DNA of 64,000 nucleotides from Rhizobium mayense. GTDB lineage: Bacteria > Pseudomonadota > Alphaproteobacteria > Rhizobiales > Rhizobiaceae. The translations under genes and the position numbers were made by a program. Below are positions 8,251 to 17,900 of this stretch, one piece after another. The notes under the pieces are model-generated. The model had not been told where the DNA came from. It searched no databases and saw nothing but the letters and a program-made list of their open reading frames with translations. Within the stretch, counting starts at the first letter, position 1. Every line of letters starts with the position of its first letter. Location of the stretch: the NCBI RefSeq assembly GCF_030272705.1, contig NZ_JARFYM010000014.1, positions 82,233-146,232 on the forward strand, given 5' to 3'.

Positions 8251-8510
8251 CATGTCCATCCCTGCTTGCCATGGGCGCCGGGGCGGCGCCTCTGAGCAAA
8301 TGCCCAAGCCAAGCGAAAGAGCGTTGCAACAAAGCCGTGGTTAGCGCAGCCGGAGCGCGGGCGCAAGCCTTTTGAATGTGTCGTTTCAAGCACTACCGAA
8401 CCGGGCTTATCAACAAGCTGCAACGATATCGCGACAAATCCGCGCAAACGCGGAACGGTGTTTTCGCAGTCGCAGCAAATTGATGATTGATTGTAATGGC
8501 TTGAAGCAAA

Positions 8511-8587
8511 TGGCGCGAGTGACGGGGCTCGAACCCGCGACCTCCGGCGTGACAGGCCGGCACTCTAACCGACTGAGCTACACCCGC
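8511..8587 (-). tRNA. tRNA-Asp (GTC), copy 1
   Basis: 77 nt including the encoded CCA. Acceptor arms GCGGGTG and CACTCGC pair, the anticodon loop is CTGTCAC (anticodon GTC), and the T-arm carries GGTTCGAGCCC. The sequence is identical to the second copy 51 bp away. Confidence 0.97.
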
Positions 8588-8638
8588 GCATCGTTTGACC
8601 TATCGGCCAGGCGGAAATCCGGAATAAGTGCTTGAAAA

Positions 8639-8715
8639 TGGCGCGAGTGACGGGGCTCGAACCCGCGACCTCCGGCGTGACAGGCCGGCACTCTAACCGA
8701 CTGAGCTACACCCGC
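8639..8715 (-). tRNA. tRNA-Asp (GTC), copy 2
   Basis: Same 77-nt sequence as copy 1, with encoded CCA and anticodon GTC. The 51-bp spacer between the copies is not repeated, so the pair is a tandem duplication of the gene body or a conserved two-copy array. Confidence 0.97.
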
Positions 8716-9107
8716 ATTTCATTTCAAGCATTCCGGATGCTTTCGCACCCATCAAAGCGGTCTCTCGCCGTTCGATGAGCGGCTAACTACGGGGTTCGTG
8801 TTTGGGTGTCAAGCAGGTTTAAATACAAATCCATGACAGAGAGCGAATTGTTTGCACAACCTTCGCCGACGCATTCCGGCTCAGCCGATTTGGCATGGCA
8901 GGTTCGCGCCTCACGCATTTCAAAAGCGGCTCATACACGCTTCCCGGCAAGGCTGCTTTCGCGAAAGGACATGGTGTCGATATCGACTCGGAGGAGCGAC
9001 GCCATCAAAAAAATCAAAAAATCTTCACAAACACTCTTGCGGTTTTTTGCCGTTCCGCATAGATCACGGCCACTGAACGCGGCGGGCCAACGACCCGCTT
9101 GCATGAC
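8716..9107. other. intergenic stretch between tRNA-Asp and tRNA-Val
   Basis: About 390 bp without a convincing gene. Open frames here lack ribosome sites and run into the tRNA. An A-rich run with a T-rich segment near 9005-9050 is the only notable composition feature. Promoters of the divergent tRNA genes must lie here. Confidence 0.5.
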
Positions 9108-9183
9108 GGGCGATTAGCTCAGTTGGTAGAGCGCCTCGTTTACACCGAGGATGTCGGGAGTTCGAGTCTCTCATCGCCCACCA
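9108..9183 (+). tRNA. tRNA-Val (TAC)
   Basis: 76 nt with encoded CCA. Acceptor GGGCGAT pairs with ATCGCCC, the anticodon loop is TTTACAC (anticodon TAC), and the T-arm has GAGTTCGAGTCTC. It stands at the border between the nuo/tRNA block and the capsule region. Confidence 0.97.
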
Positions 9184-9287
9184 TTTTCCAAACATGAAAT
9201 TTGATTGGCTGAGATCGCGGCTTTCGGGCTGCTTCGTAGCGCTTTTTTGCGTGCTGCAACGGTGCAAACGCCGTACGCCGTTCCCGC

Positions 9288-9401
9288 TCAATAATTACCC
9301 GCGATCACGATCGTCAGAAGTACTGCGGAAACAAGCACGAGCGCTGCGATGATTGCGAGCAGCTCCTCCAGCATAAAGCGTCCCATCTTGCTGCCATCCA
9401 T
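9288..9401 (-). CDS. small single-span membrane protein (37 aa)
   Basis: From the ATG at 9401 the product is 37 residues: a short charged N-terminus (MDGSKMGRFMLEEL) and one strongly hydrophobic helix to the C-terminus. GGGAG lies about 10 bp before this ATG. A longer in-frame start at 9497 would give 69 residues but has no ribosome site. No family is recognised. It is probably an inner-membrane small protein; whether it is linked to the capsule genes that follow is unknown. Confidence 0.4.
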   Translation of the reverse strand: MDGSKMGRFMLEELLAIIAALVLVSAVLLTIVIAGNY

Positions 9402-9608
9402 GACGTTTGCTCCCTGCAAACCGGTTATTCGCTCTTTGTCCCAACGTCGAATCGCTGCGTTCAGTTCACTATGAACCTCGACATAAGTGGCCGGCATGGC
9501 AATTTCAGGGTTAATGATACCAGGGTTGTTCTTATGCCTAGTGGAAGATGTACACCGTCGCTTTTCCGAGGCTTGTCATTGATTCCTGCTCAATCCTCAA
9601 ACACGCGA

Positions 9609-10907
9609 TCAAGGAATATTGATCTTCATCGGCCTTCGCCGTGGTGGCGGATCGATATAGGCGGCCGGCAGGTTGACGGTCTGCGACAAAAGACGTTTGA
9701 CGATTTCAGCCGATGCCGATCGTGCGCCGGCGCGGGAATAGAAATTCCCGCGCACCTGGACGGACGCGGCAAGTAGCTTCAGAAATGCGCTGCGAATATC
9801 CGGTGACGGTGTTGCCGGATTGCCCCAGAAAAGATCCAACGGCCGCTGGTCGGTCAGGCCTTCGATATCGTAGATAGCCGCTCCCAGGGCTTTTACCGGC
9901 CTGTCAGCCTGCAGGGCAGAAAGTGCGACGGTAGAATTGACCGTCACCACACCTTGGCTCGCCGTGATCAGTTTTTCGAGATTGCCGCCGTCGATAAAAT
10001 GAACACGGGACGACAAGCCGAGCTCCGCGCAGATGGCGTCGATATAGCCTTTCCAATCGACGAGGTCGTTGTCGAGCGGATGAAGCTTTACCACCAGATG
10101 CGAGTCGGAAGTTGCATGCGCGACGAAGGACCGCATGATCTGACGGATAGCATCCTGCTGCCGATTGAAGGGCGAGTGGGAGCGCAGTTGATAATCCGTC
10201 TGAAGCTGCAGTGGGTAGACGAAGAAGCGCGTTTTGTCGGCGATCAAGCGCTCGGTCGTTGCCTCAGCCTCCCTTGCGCGCCGGCCGCTCGACGGCAGCC
10301 GGCGGAGCCAGCCCGCATATTCCACCAGCGGATGATAGAGCGCATGGCGCTTGTAGCCGGGATAGAGAAACCACAGAAAAGCGTTGGGAATATTGTAAAG
10401 GAGATCATATGCCGCCTCCGCCAGGAAGCTGTGGCTGAAGCGGCGGGTCCAATCCGGCTCGGGAAGGCTCGCGGCGGCCTCCACGATGTACAGCGGATCG
10501 ACAGGAAAGCGGGAATTGGATGACATTCCGTCGCGCTCGATCGTTACCCAATCCGGCCGCAGATATCCCATCTCGACGACATTGATGCTGGCGCCCTGTT
10601 GCCGCGCCTCTTCGATGGCGACTTGATGATACGGACGCTCTTCACCGAGAAGAATCACGTCGGTGACCTTGCCGGCCTCGATTCGGCGGCGAACGTAATG
10701 GCGCCAGCCGGCAAAGGCGCCGCGATAATTGAGGGCGCCGCGACGACGCCAGAATATCCAATCGCCAAGGTTCAAGTTGATACGGATGCATCGGTGGCCA
10801 GCGGCCTCTAATCCCCAGGCGATTTCGGTGAAAAGCGGTGAGGACGGCCCTTGCAGGAAAAGGAAGACGCGCTGAGAAGCCGCTGCGTCCCCCTGCCTCT
10901 CAGCCAT
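9609..10907 (-). CDS. rkpJ: capsule polysaccharide export/modification protein, RkpJ (KpsS/LipB-like)
   Basis: 432 residues. The start overlaps the rkpI stop (TGATG at 10905-10909), which sets the start; the frame is open 207 bp further upstream but that part lies inside rkpI. The protein has the features of the KpsS/LipB capsule family: FLQGPSSPLF near the N-terminus, GYLRPDWVTIE, the central KLHPLDND segment and VVTVNSTVALSAL before the C-terminus. In E. coli-type systems KpsS adds Kdo residues to the lipid anchor of the capsule; in S. meliloti RkpJ is needed for K-antigen production. It is the last gene of the rkpAGHIJ run and probably acts at the cytoplasmic face of the inner membrane. 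Confidence 0.85.
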   Translation of the reverse strand: MAERQGDAAASQRVFLFLQGPSSPLFTEIAWGLEAAGHRCIRINLNLGDWIFWRRRGALNYRGAFAGWRHYVRRRIEAGKVTDVILLGEERPYHQVAIEEARQQGASINVVEMGYLRPDWVTIERDGMSSNSRFPVDPLYIVEAAASLPEPDWTRRFSHSFLAEAAYDLLYNIPNAFLWFLYPGYKRHALYHPLVEYAGWLRRLPSSGRRAREAEATTERLIADKTRFFVYPLQLQTDYQLRSHSPFNRQQDAIRQIMRSFVAHATSDSHLVVKLHPLDNDLVDWKGYIDAICAELGLSSRVHFIDGGNLEKLITASQGVVTVNSTVALSALQADRPVKALGAAIYDIEGLTDQRPLDLFWGNPATPSPDIRSAFLKLLAASVQVRGNFYSRAGARSASAEIVKRLLSQTVNLPAAYIDPPPRRRPMKINIP

Positions 10908-12484
10908 CACTCCGGAACCTCGGTGCTGAGCCCGGCATAACGCAGTAACGTGCCGATGAGATTCCACGGCGCCTCTTCCTGCGATGGCTTCGGCTTTTGC
11001 GAGTGCGATCGCGCGCGGCCAAGCGGAACGATGATGTAGTCCGTGCGCGGATCGGGAAAGGGATCGGCGAAGGCCTTCAGCAGCGGTGCGTGATCGCCGT
11101 AAAACAACAGCCACACTGGACGGTCGAGCCGATCCAGATGATGCGCAAGATTGCCCAGCGCATGGTCGGCGCGCATCAGCAGTTCGCTATAGATATCCAC
11201 CGGATTCGTCAGGTCTCCACAGCGACCGGGCTCCCAAGGCCCATGATTCGCCATGGAAGCGACGAAGACAAAATTTTTCCCGACGCCATCCCCGTCGATT
11301 GCGCGAATCACGCTTTTCGTCAGCGACAGGTCGCTGACATAGGGGCCGTCACGCTCGGGCCGGTGGTCGAATTCGTCCAGCATCATCATCCGGTCGAAAC
11401 CGAGCTGTGGCATGGCCTTGTGGCGCAGAAAAAAGGTCTTGTCGTAGGGATGGATGAATTGCGTCTTCCAGCCGGCCTTTCGCAGTCTCTGTGGCCACAC
11501 GACATCCTTGTAGTGACTGGCGCGCAAATAGGGGTAGCTCGCGTCGATATGGACGTTTTCGGGCAAGAGACCGCTCAACACCGCAAACTCTGTGCGGAGC
11601 GTATAACCTCCCTCGAAGACGCTGGTCATGCGGCCCCATTGTGCTGCCTGATCCCGCAGCCGGTCGAGGTTGGGCAATTTGACATCTTTCACGTCGAAAT
11701 GCCGGAGGTCGATGAAGGATTCGGATTGCCATATGACGATCAGCGGTTCGTCGTCGCCATGTTCCCAAAGGTCATGAAGGGCGGAAATGAAGCGTTCGGA
11801 TAGTTGCGTGACGATCGCTTCGCGCCTGACGCCCATCCAGATGACGAAATGAAAGACGACGGATTCGAACGTGCCGAACCTGACCGTATCCTTCTTGACG
11901 TCGACCTTGCCGAGAACATTCTGCGTGAAACGACAGACGGGTCCACTGACGATCCTGCTGAACAAGGCGAGCCAAGGACCGAAGGCAACCGCCAGCATCA
12001 CGAGAATCCAAAAGACGCCGTATTTGCTGGGCAGGATCGACGGCTCGAAATACATATAAAGCGCGCTGACGCCGAACACGTAGGAGAGCGCGATGACCCA
12101 AAAGACGACGTTCAGAGACGTCGCGTAGAAAATCTCCTGGTATTTGAAAACATCGACCACCAGGGCGATGTCGGAGAATACCAGAGGCTCACGGATGAAC
12201 TCGAATTTTGCACGCGAAATGCCGGTGAAGATGACGAAGAAACTGATCGCACCCTGCGCACCGTAAATCGGACGCCAGGAAATCGCGAAGAAGAAGGCAT
12301 AGACGAGAGCGATGACGGGAATTCTTGCAGCCCACTCAAAAGTCAGCCGCTTCAAACTTCTCTCTGTATGATTTTGCTTGTTGACGGCAGCAGGCATCGC
12401 AAAGGGGTCGGTCAAGAAAATGACGACACAGGAAAAAGCGAAGCAGGCAACCGTCAAAAGAGCCGGAAAATCATGAAGTCTCAA
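10907..12484 (-). CDS. rkpI: membrane sulfatase-like protein, RkpI
   Basis: 525 residues with about five transmembrane helices in the first 190 (for example 7-27, 52-72, 125-145 and 153-173) and a C-terminal alkaline-phosphatase/sulfatase-fold domain. Visible motifs include IVIWQSESFIDLR, the probable nucleophile region SVFEGGYTLRTEF, SMANHGPW and YGDHAPLL. This layout resembles LTA-synthase-type phosphoglycerol transferases. In S. meliloti RkpI belongs to the rkpGHIJ capsule genes; its exact reaction is not known to me. It is coupled to rkpJ and separated from rkpH by 141 AT-rich bp that could hold a separate promoter. Confidence 0.82.
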   Translation of the reverse strand: MRLHDFPALLTVACFAFSCVVIFLTDPFAMPAAVNKQNHTERSLKRLTFEWAARIPVIALVYAFFFAISWRPIYGAQGAISFFVIFTGISRAKFEFIREPLVFSDIALVVDVFKYQEIFYATSLNVVFWVIALSYVFGVSALYMYFEPSILPSKYGVFWILVMLAVAFGPWLALFSRIVSGPVCRFTQNVLGKVDVKKDTVRFGTFESVVFHFVIWMGVRREAIVTQLSERFISALHDLWEHGDDEPLIVIWQSESFIDLRHFDVKDVKLPNLDRLRDQAAQWGRMTSVFEGGYTLRTEFAVLSGLLPENVHIDASYPYLRASHYKDVVWPQRLRKAGWKTQFIHPYDKTFFLRHKAMPQLGFDRMMMLDEFDHRPERDGPYVSDLSLTKSVIRAIDGDGVGKNFVFVASMANHGPWEPGRCGDLTNPVDIYSELLMRADHALGNLAHHLDRLDRPVWLLFYGDHAPLLKAFADPFPDPRTDYIIVPLGRARSHSQKPKPSQEEAPWNLIGTLLRYAGLSTEVPE

Positions 12485-12625
12485 AACAACACCGTCCGAA
12501 TATAGTAGTCTGCGGCAGCTCCTTCCAAAATCGGAAGGGATCAGTCGCCAAGTCTAAATTTTATTGTTTTTTATCCGCGTCCCCTCGGGATCGCAGGAGC
12601 ATCAAATGAAATATGGAGAATGCTT

Positions 12626-13480
12626 TCACCTTCTATGATCAAAGCCTCCATTCATCACTTCGGAAAGACTTCCATCTCGGCCTTGCCGAGATATTTTTCT
12701 CAGCCTGTGGGAAAACCACCACATCAACAGCGGCTTTATCAGCGGACCGAAATAACCGAGAGCGGTCAGCGATAATCCGAAATGGATCCGCGTTCTGCCG
12801 CGATCCAGGCTGTGGACAATTTTCGCCGCCACGGCTTCGGCACTCCACGGTTTGACGGCGCCCATGAGGAGTTCCGCTTCCGCGGGCCGCATGGGCAGTT
12901 CACGGCTATATTGCGGAGTGAGCGTATCCGGCGGAAAACAGATGGAGACACGCACCCCGGAAATGCCCGCCTCGGCGCCTAGAGCCTCCGCAAATCCGGC
13001 CAATGCCGACTTGGAAGCGCAATAGGCGGTGTAGCCGTAAATGCCGATCAAGGCGGCGCCGGAGGAGATCATCATGATCTTGCCACCGCGGCGCGTTTTC
13101 ATCCCCTTATAGACGGCGCGCACGACATTCGCCGTTCCGATGAGATTGGTGGCGATCTGTTCGTCAAATACCGCGGCTGGCATCCTTTCGAAAGCGGAGG
13201 GCTCGACGATGCCAGCCGAGGCAACCAGGACGTCGCAGGCCCCGAAGGCGTGTTCGCAGGTCTCAACGGCTTCCAGAACCTGATTGGCGGATGCGACGTC
13301 GACGCAGGCAACCTGGATGCGGGAAAGATCAGCGCCCGGGCTCGCAGCGATCTCGATGCGTGCCTGCTCCAGGCGTCCGAAGTGACGGGCGAGAAGGGAA
13401 ACCCGATCGCCTCTTGCGGCATAGAGCCTGGCTATCGCCAGACCGATACCGCTTGAGCCCCCCGTGACGATAACATGCAT
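12626..13480 (-). CDS. rkpH: short-chain dehydrogenase/reductase, RkpH
   Basis: 284 residues, classical SDR fold. The cofactor motif TGGSSGIG is at 6-13, the structural ASAG at 87-90, and the catalytic residues Ser140, Tyr153 and Lys157 (YCASK) are in place. The C-terminus has a hydrophobic segment near 250-265 (GYFGPLIKPLLMWWF) that may bind the membrane, like the 3-ketodihydrosphingosine reductase subgroup. Next to an aminoacyl-condensing RkpG this suggests reduction of a 3-keto-amine lipid, but the substrate is inferred. It is 18 bp downstream of rkpG. Confidence 0.85.
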   Translation of the reverse strand: MHVIVTGGSSGIGLAIARLYAARGDRVSLLARHFGRLEQARIEIAASPGADLSRIQVACVDVASANQVLEAVETCEHAFGACDVLVASAGIVEPSAFERMPAAVFDEQIATNLIGTANVVRAVYKGMKTRRGGKIMMISSGAALIGIYGYTAYCASKSALAGFAEALGAEAGISGVRVSICFPPDTLTPQYSRELPMRPAEAELLMGAVKPWSAEAVAAKIVHSLDRGRTRIHFGLSLTALGYFGPLIKPLLMWWFSHRLRKISRQGRDGSLSEVMNGGFDHRR

Positions 13481-13498
13481 GAGATGGTCGCCTCGCTG

Positions 13499-14920
13499 TT
13501 ATCGGTTGCCGGAGGCCTGACGCATCGGCAACAACTGCATCACCTTATCCATGTCGATGGATCCCAGGCCGAAATTCCGATCCTGTAAATCTTTGAGTTT
13601 CCGGGCAGTTACGGCAATAGAATGGCGGATTTGCTCGTCGGTGTGATTGCAGGTGATGAAGAAACGTAGGCGCGCCATGCCCTCGGGCACGGCCGGATGA
13701 ATGATGGGCAGCACATTGATGCCCTCGCTCAGCAGATCATTGGAAAGCTGCACCGCTCGCAAGGAGTCGCCGACGATGACGGGAACGACGGAAAAACCGA
13801 GGCTTAGACCGGTATCCAGGCCCGCCTCCCTGGCGCATTGCAGGAAGAGACTGCCGTTGCGCCTCAGCCGGGCAGCTCTGTCCGGTTCGGATTCCAGAAT
13901 TTGCAGGCCGGCGATGGCTGCCGTCGCCAAAACGGGGGCAAGGCCGACACTGTAGATGAAACCGCCTGCCTCGGCCTTCAAGATATCGGCAAGCGCGCTG
14001 CTGCCGGCAATATAGCCGCCGCAACTCGACGTCGTCTTGGAAAGCGTTCCCATCCAGATGTCGACGTCGCGGGGATCGATCCCGAAATGCTCGAAGGTGC
14101 CGCGCCCCCTTTCGCCCAGGATGCCGAGCGCATGCGCCTCGTCCACCATCAGCCAGAACCCGTAGCGGGCCTTCATCTCCAGCAGTGCCGGCAGGTCGGC
14201 GACATCGCCGTCCATGGAATAGATACCTTCGACGATGACCAGGATACGGCGAAAGTCGGACGACAGCGTCTTCAGGATGCTTTCCAGATTTTCGGCGTCA
14301 TTGTGCCTGAACAGGCGCCGCGCGGCGCCGGAAAGCTTGATGCCGGCAAGCGCGCTGTTGTGGATGAACTCATCGTGGATGACGAGATCCTGCGGCCCCA
14401 GCAGGCAGCCGATCGTCGCGACATTGGTCAGGTAGCCGCTGACGAAACAGACGGCGGCATCAACGCCGTAAAGCTTCGCGAGTTCTTGCTCCAGCTCGAC
14501 ATGCACCGGGCGCTCGCCGGCGACAAGACGGCTGGCGGAAGCAGAAATGCCAAAACGGTCGATGGCCTCCTTTGCACGGGCTGCGACAACCGGATCAGTG
14601 TTGGTGGCCAGATAATCGTAGGAAGCGAAATTGATGAATTCGCGCCCACCCATTCGCGTCGTCGCGCCGGCGGCGATATCATGCGAGCGGTAGAATGGAT
14701 TGGCGATACCCGCCAACTCGCCGGCAATCTTCTGCGTCATGACGCGCTTATATTCCGACAGATCCTCGAAGCGGATGGCCTGGCGGACCGGCTGCTGCGG
14801 CCGCCTGTTCAGCCGTTCGGCCCGGCTCCGTCCAGAGGATTCGCTCGCCCGGCGCATCTGCTCGAGCAGGCTGATTTTCTCGTCACCAGGCGGCGTATCG
14901 TCGTTGGCGTCTTGCGTCAT
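13499..14920 (-). CDS. rkpG: PLP-dependent acyl-transferase (AONS/SPT-like), RkpG
   Basis: 473 residues of the alpha-oxoamine synthase family (8-amino-7-oxononanoate synthase, serine palmitoyltransferase, KBL). The PLP lysine is Lys295 in MGTLSKTTSS; LMVDEAHALGILG holds the cofactor-binding Asp/His pair. An extra 65-residue N-terminus before the core may mediate contact with the acyl carrier. The start overlaps the rkpA stop (TGATG). The family condenses an acyl thioester with an amino acid, so RkpG probably takes the chain made on the RkpA ACP. That order is inference from context and family chemistry. Confidence 0.88.
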   Translation of the reverse strand: MTQDANDDTPPGDEKISLLEQMRRASESSGRSRAERLNRRPQQPVRQAIRFEDLSEYKRVMTQKIAGELAGIANPFYRSHDIAAGATTRMGGREFINFASYDYLATNTDPVVAARAKEAIDRFGISASASRLVAGERPVHVELEQELAKLYGVDAAVCFVSGYLTNVATIGCLLGPQDLVIHDEFIHNSALAGIKLSGAARRLFRHNDAENLESILKTLSSDFRRILVIVEGIYSMDGDVADLPALLEMKARYGFWLMVDEAHALGILGERGRGTFEHFGIDPRDVDIWMGTLSKTTSSCGGYIAGSSALADILKAEAGGFIYSVGLAPVLATAAIAGLQILESEPDRAARLRRNGSLFLQCAREAGLDTGLSLGFSVVPVIVGDSLRAVQLSNDLLSEGINVLPIIHPAVPEGMARLRFFITCNHTDEQIRHSIAVTARKLKDLQDRNFGLGSIDMDKVMQLLPMRQASGNR

Positions 14921-17900
14921 CAGTGTGCGGCTCTCTTCAGCGGCGGCTGCAACGAGTGGCTCTGCACCAGCCGGCCAACGACCTTATCCTCAGTCACCGC
15001 CGCGCGTTCCGCCCCTCCGCCGCCACGGTTCATAACCCGGTCACGCAACCGGCTGACGACATCGCCGACGGTCGTCCCCTCCCCGACCCCGCCCAACGGA
15101 ATGTCGAAACCAGTCTTCTGCTGGAAGCTCATGCCGAGCTCCATGGCCATCAGGCTGTCGAGGCCAATATCCTTCAGCACCTTGTCGGGAGTGATCGTGT
15201 CTTCAGTCACGCGCAGGATCGCGGCAATTTCCGAAGCGACAAGCACGTGCAGAGCCGCTTGCGCTTCGTCCTGCGACTTGCCTTTGATCAATTCCCTGAG
15301 ATCGATCGTGTCGCCTTCGTTCAGGGACTGATGCCCGTTTGCATGGCGCATCAGCGGCTCGAACAGTGGGCGACCTGCGATCGGCAACATGCGAGCCGCA
15401 CCCCAGTCGATTTCGGCGATCATGACGGCCGCGGCATCGATCTTGCCGGTATCGGCGAGCATATAGCGTTCGACCTGCTCCAACGCATCCCGCGCCTTCA
15501 AAGCGGCCTTGCCGATGCGTTTGGACAAGAGTTCGTTGACCTCGATATTGCGGGCAAGAAATCCTTTGTCCGCAATGGCGCCGAAACCGATGGCAAGCGC
15601 CGGCAGTCCGGCGGCGCGGCGCGCGCGCGCCAAACCTTCGAGATAGCCGTTTGCGGCGACGTAATTCGCTTGCCCCGGATTGCCGAGCATCGTCGTTGCC
15701 GAGGAAAACAGCAAAAACAGATCGAGACTGTCATTCAGGGTCGATCGATGAAGAATGTCGGCGCCCCTGACTTTGACCTCGATAACCGGCCGATTGCGCT
15801 CCGGCGTCAGATTGGCAAGAAGGCCGTCGTCGAGGACCATGGCGGCATGGACAACGCCTTTCAGCGCACCCTCTGTTCGAAGAGAGCCGAGCAATGTCCC
15901 GACGGCAGCTTCATCCGTCATGTCGCAGGCGTGCAGCGTTGCCTCCACGCCCTTCTTCTTCCATTGACCAATGGTCTGCAGCGTCTCCTCATCGGCTACG
16001 CCTCGGCGCGAGCACAGCGCGATGCGGCGCGCGCCCTTGGAGACAAGCCAATCGGCAGCCGCCAGGCCGAAACCGCCGATACCGCCGGCAACTAGGAAAA
16101 TACCATCAGGATCGAGCCGAAGCGATTTGCTCGGCGCCGGCAAGACATGATCGACACCAAGAACAGGCGGACGAACGACGATCTTGCCGATATGGCCGGC
16201 ATTCTGCATCAATCGGAAAGCGCCGCCGATCTCATCGTAGCCAAAGGCACGATAAGGCAGCGGCGTCAGCTTTTTATCGGCAAAAAGCTGACCGATCTCC
16301 GCAAAGATGCGCTTCGTCACGGCGGGAGCGCTGATCAGCAATTGATCGGCGTCGATGCCGAAATAGCTGATATTGCGGCGAAAGGGGCGCAGCCCGATCT
16401 TGCGGTCGGAATAATAATCGCGCTTGCCCAATTCCAGGAAGCGGCCGAAAGGCTTGACCAGCTCGATGCTTCGCTCCATCGCTTCGGAAAACAGCGAATT
16501 CAATACGAGATCGACACCTTCGCCTTGGGTGTTGTGGCGAACGCCTGCAACGAAATCCAGCGAGCGGGAGTCGAGCACATGATCGGCGCCAAGCATTTGA
16601 AGGAAACTGCGCTTCTCGATCGTGCCCGCGGTGGCAATCACCTTGGCGCCCTTGAGCTTGGCGATCTGAAGCGCTGCGAGGCCGACGCCGCCGGCGGCAC
16701 CGTGGATCAGAATGGTTTCACCAGGTTGGATACGCCCCAACTCGACCATGGCGTAGTACGCGGTCAAGAAGGCAACGGGCACCGTGGCCGCGGCAACCGT
16801 TTCCATTGTTTCAGACAGTTTGGTGACACCGTCGCGGCGCACGCGCACATGGGTCGAAAACGCGGCGGGGCCAATACCCATGACCTTGTCGCCCGGCTGG
16901 AGATCGCTGACAGCAGAGCCGGTTTGCAGCACGCGGCCGGCGAACTCCATACCGATCGTCGCGCCGGCAAACCCGTCCTCCAGCGCCTCTTCCGGCAAAA
17001 GGCCCATTGCCCACATGACGTCGCGGAAATTGAGCCCGGTGGCTTCGACGGCAACGATGACCTCGTCGTCCGACGGCACCGGCAAATCCGCCTCTTCCCA
17101 AACAACGCTGTCCAACCGGCCGCTCGCATGTTGCCGGATGGTCGCCGCAGCAACATCGCGTGTGAGCGTCGCAGCCACGGCAAAGGGACCAGCCACGGCC
17201 CGGATTTCACCGATCCTGCCGCTCACGCCCTCGAGCACCCATTCTCTGTTGTCGGTCTTAGCGACAAGAAGCGTCTCAACCGCCGCAATCGCCCGCTCAT
17301 CGTCCGTGTCGGCGTCAAGGAGGTGAACGTCGAAGGTATCGTATTCGTTCTGCAGCACGCGCGCGAAGGCCCACAACCCGGCATTGGCGCTATCAATCCG
17401 CTCGCTGGCAAGCGGCGAGCCGCCCGGAGCCATGATCACAAGACACGGTCTGTCGTCCCGGCCATATCGCGCAAGTGCATCGGCCAGCTCTGCAAGCGCC
17501 TCCAGCCGCATCTGCGACAACTCGGATGCATCGCGGCCGCCTTCCCGTTCCGCCACATAGAGAATATGGCGCGGGCGGTGGGACGCCAGGGCAGCGGCGA
17601 GGTTTGAAAGCGGCACTTTGACGTCGACCGTGATCACCTGCATATCGGCGATGCCGACGGTGCTCTCTCCGCCCTCGGACAGAACTAGAAGCGGCGTCTC
17701 GAAGCGAGATACGGCAGGCTTGTCTTCGACATGACTACCGGACGTGGCCGCAGCCGTGATCAGCACGCCCTCGGGAAAGACTTGCTCTTCAAGCTTTGCC
17801 TTGCCGAAGCCGAGCGTCGCGAGGATATTTTCGACCTGCTGCGGCGTACCAAGCTGGCCCACTGGGAATTCCGGCGACTGGCTACCGGCGAACCATCCTT

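Noticed and set aside
8806..9117. 103-codon plus-strand frame before tRNA-Val
   Set aside because: It runs into the tRNA gene, has no ribosome site and no similarity I can see.
9184..9287. attachment site or integrase next to tRNA-Val
   Set aside because: I looked for a repeat of the tRNA 3' end and for an integrase gene within the 32-kb block and found neither.
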